A stretch of 64,000 bases of DNA, taken from Chondrilla cf. caribensis (taxonomy: Eukaryota > Porifera > Demospongiae > Chondrillida > Chondrillidae). A model generated the notes under the pieces. It worked only from the letters and a program-made list of their open reading frames with translations, was not told the origin of the DNA and made no database searches. Positions 56,711 through 64,000 of the stretch are shown one piece after another. The position numbers were made by a program, and so were the translations under genes. Location of the stretch: contig OZ026566.1 in the NCBI GenBank assembly GCA_964020155.1, positions 4,682,151-4,746,150 of the forward strand, written 5' to 3'. Every line of letters begins with the position of its first letter. The first letter of the stretch is position 1.

Positions 56711-59700
56711 TTACTCATGAACAAATACGGAGTTTTTCATGAAATTTACAAATCTTTCAGCATATTCCTTCTGGTTGACGGCAGATATAGCATGTGGGTT
56801 AGCACAGAAGAACTTGGTTTTCAGGAAGTGCTCAGCTCTCTTAGTCCAGTTGTATTCTTGTAAAATGTCAATGATTCCAATAAAATAGGTTTCTGGAACA
56901 GATCCTCCGTTGAGAGAGCTCATCTCTAGCATTTCTACCGAATCACTTACTCCTGTGGCCATATTATGACCAGAAGCAGGGTGGTTAGATGCCGTGCTCC
57001 TTAACCCTCCACCATCCTGCCTGAACCAAGGGATATGGAAAGTCATTGAGGAAGAAGTTGATCCAAATCCAATTTCGCTTTCTGTATTGCTAGCAGACGG
57101 TGGTGAATCCACCACTGTGAACCCTGTCTCCCCTGGGAGAGCTCGTGCGATGAAGCCTGTGTGAGACTGCTCTTTGCCACTGTGTACGTGAATTCCCAGT
57201 AATAAACTGTAGTCCATGATGGCATAATTGCTAAGAAACTTGGTATCTTCCTCAAGCTGCCTTAGAAGACGTTCGGTGTTATCAGGGCCCAGAACAATTT
57301 TCCTGTCCAAATCCAGATCCTTCAAAGTACCTTTGTAATGGTCACGAGCTGTTTTCTTGCGCTTCAAAGTACGTCTACCATGGGTTGACCCCTTCAAATC
57401 ATACTTGACAGTCATCTTCATCTTACTTTCGCTGAAGAAGATGTTGTCCATCACTATGACACTGATGTATTTTTGTTCACTGGCCATCCTCACACGATAC
57501 AGCCCGAAGAATCTTGGTAAGAGAGTGTCTGGGTTGTCTCTCATGTGGCTGTAGTAAGGTGCTGCTAGCTTCTTCATCGTCTCCACCTCTTGGTCTGTCA
57601 CTGTCTTGATGATGTAGCGCGAGTCACGGGTGAAGTAAAAGAAGCTGCCGCTCTTGCCTTCAGTGAACCTCTCCAGCATTCCACTGCTTTCAATGTCTCT
57701 GATGTCATTGATGAAGAAGGATTCGCGATATCCCTCAAGATTGGTACCGTACGAGACCCTTAAATGAGCAAATACTTCTGGTTCAACGTTAACAAACTTG
57801 ATAGCCAGCCCGAGGTCGGGTGGCTTGAAGCTCATCTTGACATCCTTACTACCGCCTCCAGCCAGGATCACCTTCTCCCCACTCACCCGCTCCTTGGCCT
57901 CAATGAAGTCATCCACCACATCACCCAAGCTATCTTCAGATTGTAAAAATCTATTGCGGTCTTCCTCTTTCTTGGCAATCTGCTTATCAATCACCTTCAG
58001 GATACCAAGGTTGATGGCATACATAACATCGCGACGCAAAGTCTTGTCCACTTCAATATTCTCCTTATTGATCAATGGAATACTCCTCACGCCAGATCTA
58101 AGAGTGTATCTTTTGTTCCTCCCACACAAACAGCAGAAATAGCCTCGAATGTCCTTCCACTTGATGGAGTTGCTAAGACACCACAACACAAAGTCTACTA
58201 CACCTTTACTGCCGTGAGTGAAGGCGAAAAGTCCAGCAAGTGCTAGGCTAGCAACATTCCCAAATCGAGGACAACTAATATCAGAAACAGTTATCATCTG
58301 AGCAATCCAAAGGACCATGTAGATGATGAATTCAACTGTTATGAACGAGACAAAGAGGAAATTCTGCTTCAAGACCTCTCTCCTTATTTCACTACTGGCG
58401 GGCAGTTTTGTTCGTAGCAAACGGAAAACCAAAAAGAGTATACTAACAGCTACAATCCCTGACAATATCAACGGGAGTATATAGCCAAATATATGCAGGA
58501 CAGCATATACCCATAAGGGGCCGTTCACTGATATCCAACAAATATGAAACATCGACAATCCAGGACCTATTGAGGGGAGGAGAGTGACAAAATGAATGCT
58601 CATGGAAGGGATGAAATGTGCCCATATAAGGTCGATACCCACTACAGCACAACAAATAAGTGAGTTGTCAACATATGTATGTGTGCACACAAGTCTCGTG
58701 TAGCCCAGACCCATTCTCGCTTCAAATTTTGAAATTTGAACCTGCCAATTTTCTGTACTGGGTGATTGGGCTGAACGTGACCAATCACCTCATTAAGTAT
58801 TATGGGATATATCAAGGTGAAAAAAAAACAGTAAGTTAAAACACTCACGAGGCTACCGGCTGGGGGTTATTTTAGTTTCAGAACAACCTTCACTAAAGAT
58901 ATCATGTTTCCCAATAACATGCATACAATGGCTAGTGAAAGAATGGCGTTACCATCGGCAGAGTCCTGTTGGTTATCAACAACAAACCCACAGTTGATGC
59001 CACTGGTCAAACTACACTTCTACCATGAAAAGGTTCCACCATCTAGAGCCATCTATGTTTTTGTGTCCAAGTGTTCTCTAATCTGATTGGGCAAACAAAT
59101 CTGTACACCTTGGTACAGGAGAGATATGTGATGAGACCAGACCCCTGGAACAAAGTCCCATTTCAAAATTGGAGGTGAGAATGGAACTGAGCCGCACACA
59201 ATCATGCACCCAACTGGACCACAGACCCTTTGACTGGATGCACTCACAATACATACCTACACGTGCATCAGTGCATATTGCTGCCAGCACAACCATCACA
59301 AATGTGAACAGAGCGGGGTAGACCCATCCAATGATGTGACCGAGGATCCTGTATTTGTTGTCCACACTGAAACGAACGAGACAATTGATTCAATAATAAA
59401 CCGACGTTTACATTCTACATCGCAATGAAATAATAATATGTCAGCATTTTCACCTTCAACTGACCTGAAGGGGCTCTTAATGGCGAAGTACATCTCCAGG
59501 GAGAGGACGAGGTACCACGTCAGCGAGGCCAGAAAAAGGAACGCGTTCATTATTCCAAATATCTGACAACCAATCGGACACCAGGCGGAGCAATCGCAAC
59601 CCGTAGGAGATTTGACGTTAGGGATAGCTGCCGAGAGGATGCTCACCAGGGCTGCTATGATGTCCAGCAATGTCCTGTAATCACACACCAGCGGTAGTAT

Positions 59701-59996
59701 ACAAGACTATCCGGGGGTATCACAAAATCTACATCTCACCTCAATAATATAGCTCTTTTGGTGGACCTCTTCTTGTTCAGTCGAGGTATCAGCGCGTACG
59801 TCACGAACACCAGTACGCCGCCCAGGAGGGAGAGGAAGCCCGTCGAAATGTAGATATAGTCAATTACACTCTCGTAAGAGTTATTACAGTTGGCGCCATC
59901 GTCCGTGAGGCTGCCGTTTACAACTGTACAAAACTGATCGCAGACCGTGCAATCCGCGGAGGAAGAATAATTCAAGCAGTTAACTATTTCGTTCAT
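56711..59996 (-). CDS. GPCR-PIPK: seven-helix receptor fused to a phosphatidylinositol phosphate kinase
   Basis: Exons 59996-59740, 59674-59465, 59366-59257 and 58566-56711 join with consistent phases to 810 residues. The N-terminal half is a GPCR: a cysteine-rich extracellular segment, then helices including FLSLLGGVLVFVTYALI, NAFLFLASLTWYLVLSLEMY, IIGWVYPALFTFVMVVLAAI, an extracellular FHICWISVNGPLW, VAVSILFLVFRLL and FITVEFIIYMVLWIAQMI. The C-terminal half is a complete PIPK domain: GKSGSFFYFTRDSRYIIKTV (ATP lysine), YDLKGSTHGR, MDYSLLLGIH, YFIGIIDILQEYNWTKRAEH and an activation loop ending EYAERFVNFM. The Glu in RAEH aligns with the type I specificity residue, so PI4P 5-kinase activity is predicted. 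This architecture is known from Dictyostelium RpkA and oomycetes. Confidence 0.93.
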
Positions 59997-60315
59997 CTTC
60001 GAGGAATGTCACGTGACTATTAGCCTGAAATGGTCACAAAGACTAGGGCTCGTTTCCACAGGTTTGTCACCCTCACGTGCACTGCTCACGTGCCGCCAGC
60101 AGTCGTTATTCCCAGCATGCGGTAAGATCGCTGTACAATATCCAGTAGCGAACAAGACCATCTCATGATAAACCAGGCCATAGACACTAAGACCATATTC
60201 AAATGGGGACAATATTACCATGGCGACCCGATAATGATTAACTTCATAGTATTGAAAATTGACATGAAAATTGGTTCGATAACGCATGTAGTAACAAGAT
60301 AACAACATCATGTGA

Positions 60316-62130
60316 TCAATATTTAATATCCAAAGCCATTCTAACATCTCTCCTATGTGACATCAAGCTAATAACCGATCCTTTCCTTTTTGAGCTAATT
60401 CTACCAGTCCTTCCTGATCGGTGGATGTAGTCTGTCAGAGAATTGGGAAAGTCAAAGTTCACTACAAGGTCCACCTCTGGGAGGTCCAGACCTCTAGATG
60501 CTATGTCTGTGCAAACCAGGACACGCCTACTCCCATCCCGGAAGTCCTTCAGTGTTCTCCTACGAACCTAAGTAGGGATGCATGGGGATAGAGGAGGAAC
60601 AGGGGAGTAGCATGGATGGACCAGCCACACACCCCACAAGCGGGTGGACCAGCAACACCGCCCACAAGTGGGTGGACCAGCCACACCGCCCACAAGTGGG
60701 TGGACCAGCACACCTACCTGAGGGGGCACTTGGCCATGGAGTTTGAGGCAATCTATACCATGTCCAATCAAGTGATGGTAGGTCCAATCACAACTGGGAA
60801 TACTGTTACAAAACACAAGACTAGTCGTATCTTCATGTCCGTTCAGTATATCCAGCAATTTGTCTGGTGGAAATACACGTAGTGATATTACACAAAATTT
60901 GGGCACCTACAAAAATTGAGATGCTTCCAAAATTTACACTTTGAAAATTATCTACTTGTGCAAGACAAAGAATATTAACTGTTCACACACCTGCTTTCAG
61001 GTGAGTCCGCACTTTAACAAAAACCTGCTCTACCTGGAAGCGCATCTGCTGAAGTTCCTTAGACGTTATCATCTGAACACTAGGGATGTGTTTGCGAACA
61101 TTCTTCTCCAAACCTTCAGACCATGTGGCACAGGCCGTGATCACCTGGCAACCACCGATTGAGTTGGTCAAGTTGTCAGTTTTTGGGTCTAGTAGCTGGG
61201 GAAGTGGACAACACAAGTCTGATCCGACACTTAATGTCCGTAATGTGGAATTGCCAACCACTTACATTGAGTAATTTGATAACGGCTACTGTGTTCTTGT
61301 AGAAGGAATCATCAAGTAAAGTATCTACTTCATCAAGAACGAAATGGCTAACATCAGTTAAGCTTAATCCAAACTTTTGTTTACTGAGTAGGAGAGAACG
61401 AGGAGTTGCTACGGCAACATCAATTGGCTGCTTCAGGCTCTCACAAATTCTCTTCTACAAGGAAAACTACACCAGTAGCTACATTGAGTCATCAGACCTT
61501 GACGTGGGTGGGATCTCACTCGCTTCACTCCACCAATGAACCCCACGGCTCTAATCTTTGAGAAATGAGCAATGTGCTTGGCCACAGACTGTGGAAGAGT
61601 ACAGCCAATCTCCACACCTGGACACCAACTGCCACACAGAGATCACACACACTCACCAGAATCTGAAATGCCAACTCTCTAGAGGGAGCTAGTATCAATG
61701 AGCGCGGACAGCGTAGCCTGCCCACTACTCCATGATGCTCTTTGTTCTTCAGTTGGCTCACAAGCGGGGCTAAATACGCCAGTGTCTTACCCGAGCCGGT
61801 CTCTGCGCCACAAAACACGTTTTCTCCTTGTAATACTTTAGGAATTGTTCTAAGCTACGGATTATGAACACGCGAACTAACACTACTAACATTTAAGTTT
61901 CAGTTAGAGATTGCAGGTCGACCAAGATAGCACAGCAAAGGTATGATCGCGGTCAAACTCACTTGGATCCAGGTCGGCTCAACAACGTTCATTGCTTTGA
62001 GAGATTCCACCACATCGGGCCTCAGACCCATGTCAGAAAATGTCGGAATAATAGCCTTTTTCTTTCGCTTCCATCCAGGTAAGCGCTTTATCTTGACCAG
62101 GCGAATCTTTGACAGAGCAACTCGCGCCAT
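60316..62130 (-). CDS. DDX28: DDX28-like mitochondrial DEAD-box RNA helicase
   Basis: ATP-dependent RNA helicase; DDX28 assists mitochondrial large-subunit ribosome assembly. The start at 62130 ([19 protein letters not shown]) gives a basic N-terminus compatible with mitochondrial import. The Q-motif region (FSDMGLRP...EPTWIQ) follows, then motif [17 protein letters not shown], motif Ia [10 protein letters not shown], Ib [26 protein letters not shown] (DEVD instead of DEAD), [46 protein letters not shown] and [12 protein letters not shown]. The frame stops 25 residues after motif VI (MALDIKY), shorter than vertebrate DDX28. An intron has three or four copies of a 28-bp GTGGACCAGCCACACCGCCC repeat (about 60620-60712). 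Confidence 0.87.
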
Positions 62131-62506
62131 GTTTGGAAACGTTGCACAAGATCGAGCACTTAGCAAATACGTCTATGTACATAAGCCTTAAGGGTACTGC
62201 AACGTTTGGATATTCGATTCATATCAATAAAAGTAATTAGCAATTATAAAGATTTAACTTTGAAATGAATAAGATTTTCAATTAACCCTAACAACTGTAC
62301 ACAAAACACTTCCACTAGTGAATATGGTATTGGATATACATCATCCACTGGATAGCTAGGAGGTACGGGAATCCCTGGAGATACACTTTCCACTAGGGAA
62401 GGTGGTAGACTCTAGCTCCCTGTTCCCTCATCTCCTACCTTCCCTTAGCTTACTACAACACAACGTCATTGAACAATAATTTATACAATATAACAGAAGT
62501 ACTCCA
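62131..62506. other. Intergenic gap DDX28 / TADA2B-like
   Basis: 376 bp containing the DDX28 promoter and the 3' UTR of the next gene. I see no open frame or repeat of note. Confidence 0.5.
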
Positions 62507-64000
62507 CTAGCTGTTATCCAATTTAGTCTTTCCTTTCTCTCTGAAACTCTGTAACTCAGCTACAGTTTTCTTGAGCTCTTTTTCTCCTTTGTACAAAACA
62601 AAGCACATCATAAGTACACCATTGAAGACAAGATAGGTGCAACATTGTCAATTGTTGATTTATATGTACTTTTTAGTGATGCCATAAGCTCATCAAAATC
62701 ACTATTGGACATTAATCTGATGAAAGGTTTGAATTTAGCTCTCAATTCCCTGTCAAAAAAGTTAAGAAGTAGAGATACATCCATGTGAGACACACACACG
62801 CACACTCACCTCTCGTCTTTGTACTTCTTGCGATAAACTATGCAAAGCACAACAACTAGTAGTAAACTGCAAGGATGGGAATTCATATCAAACGCACTGT
62901 GTTTCTGCTTAGATCCAAGAAGACCATGGAATCTTGCCACGCTACAGGAGAAGCAACACATAATACCTGCAATTTAAAGTACAATTCAATAGACTTACTC
63001 CTTTCGATGCTGTCTCTCCTTCAACTTTTTATTGAACATGTCGACATGAGCCAATTTGAGGGCTATTGGAAAGAAAACATACAACACATAAAAACACATC
63101 CATATATAACACAACACCCACACCCACACACAAACCTGTGATTGTCTGGTCTTCGTTAGAAAGAAAAGTTAAATTACATATTATTTTTTCACCATTTTGT
63201 AAAAATTCTTGCTCAAAATCATCTCTTTTTGGAAGATATCCTAATTCACTCTGCTCTGATGGGTCCATTTGCACTGGTGAATAGTCAGGCAACTTGGGAG
63301 GTACTGAGTACAGATGAGAGGGCGATAAGTGAATCAATACTGCAGAGACAACACCGGTAACCAGAAATACCCACAGCGTCCTCCTTGTCGTTCGAGGTGA
63401 TTCTCATGATGGTTCACTCTGATAGAGCCTTCCCCTATGACACTGCTCACGTACATTTGATCATAATAATCTTTGATCTCCTTTGTGGACTTCGTGGTCA
63501 CATGGTGTCCCACATCCTCCCTGCACGCACCGGACCACAGGTGCACTCAAACCTGATGTTAGCCCACCACCACTTTGTGACACGACTAACCAGTTTCCCA
63601 ACCCTTCTTGTTCCACAGCGTCAAGCAGCAATACCTCTTCTATTGCACCCCATTCGTCCGTTAACAGAGAGAAGCTTCCATCGTCCTGGGAAGAGTGAGA
63701 CATTACATTCACATATTGAGAAGATGAGTACGTCAATATATGACTCACTATAACTTGATAATTGTGATTCCTTCTGTGTTCCCCTATTTCCGTCCCTCTT
63801 GAAAAGCACTGCATATGTCATGAAACAACGGCATGGTCTCCTCTGCCTACACAGACTCGTAAAACTACCTGTCCGTTTGAAAGGACCAGACCTCACCTCC
63901 AGGCACAAGTCCGTACTCAAGCACTCAGAACACTTCAACCTCAAAGTGATGTCTCGACAACAGTTCGCGCAGTGATACCGCTGATCTGGATTGCCTCCTT
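62507..64000 (-). CDS. TADA2B: TADA2B-like SAGA adaptor (Ada2), 5' end outside window, C-terminus short
   Basis: Adaptor that stimulates GCN5/PCAF acetyltransferase in SAGA. The first visible exon (64000 to about 63897) has the ZZ zinc finger, YHCANCC...CSECLSTDLCLE; only a few residues including the start codon are missing. Next are QCFSRGTEIGEHRRNHNYQV, and the SANT domain DEWGAIEEVLLLDAVEQEGL GNW with a following exon KSTKEIKDYYDQMYVSSVIG. Family blocks QSELGYLPKRDDFEQEF and LKLAHVDMFNKKLKERQHRK follow, with ELRAKFKPFIRLMSNSDFDE later. The protein ends EKGKTKLDNS at 62507, straight after the coiled segment, where vertebrate TADA2B continues into a SWIRM domain. The TADA2B-type sequence after SANT (HVDM...KLKERQ) favours 2B over 2A. 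Confidence 0.87.

Noticed and set aside
58867..59026. Short frame with a hydrophobic segment (LSLAIVCMLLGNMISLVKVV) in the GPCR-PIPK intron, considered as an alternative last exon giving a kinase-less receptor
   Set aside because: Its acceptor-like site (ATGGTAG) is in the wrong phase for the preceding exon, giving an immediate stop. The 59257-58566 splice restores conserved receptor sequence.
62131..62166. Upstream extension of DDX28 giving a longer mitochondrial presequence
   Set aside because: The upstream frame is open but its first codon is TTG, not ATG; the ATG at 62130 is the first in frame.

Overview
This is a gene-dense stretch of a small, intron-rich animal genome. The genes are metazoan orthologues (LYST, TANGO1/MIA3, ERO1, TMEM62, ACBD3, KAT5, TADA2B-like, DDX28, ISCA2, DEGS1, FAM177, cytochrome b5). 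Introns are mostly 40-300 bp, intergenic gaps are often 75-250 bp, and a receptor-lipid kinase fusion (GPCR-PIPK) is present that vertebrates, flies and nematodes lack. Together these point to an early-branching marine invertebrate, most likely a sponge. That placement is inference; nothing in the window names the species.

Layout. 1-3220 is most of a Helitron RepHel transposase, running off the left edge. 3221-8670 has no confident gene. It holds minisatellites, TA-rich degenerate repeats, a duplicated block with telomere-like TTAGGG runs, a 250-bp hairpin MITE candidate and a perfect hairpin. From 8675 genes are packed almost without gaps: FAM177 (+), DEGS1 (-), ISCA2 (+), TMEM62 (-), ACBD3 (+), a PRD-like homeobox gene (+), KAT5/Tip60 (-), an ankyrin-repeat TRP channel (-), cytochrome b5 (-), LYST (+, 16 kb), ERO1 (-), TANGO1/MIA3 (+), a large coiled-coil protein (-), GPCR-PIPK (-), DDX28 (-), and a TADA2B-like gene (-) cut by the right edge.

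Organisation. Four gene pairs are head-to-head, with start codons 76-201 bp apart: DEGS1/ISCA2, TMEM62/ACBD3, CYB5/LYST and ERO1/TANGO1. Each therefore probably shares one bidirectional promoter. The 201-bp ERO1/TANGO1 spacer carries a perfect CCAAT-N9-CCACG ER-stress response element, and both genes serve the ER: oxidative folding and export of bulky cargo. Many of the other genes also concern membranes and secretion (ceramide synthesis, Golgi ACBD3, lysosome-related LYST, phosphoinositide kinase).

Introns are frequent hosts of minisatellites (16-42 bp units) and (TG)n tracts. These produce long artefactual open frames in several phases, which are not annotated as genes. Exon boundaries were read by eye from GT/AG sites, frame and family similarity. 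For the long genes only the outer limits and landmark exons are given.
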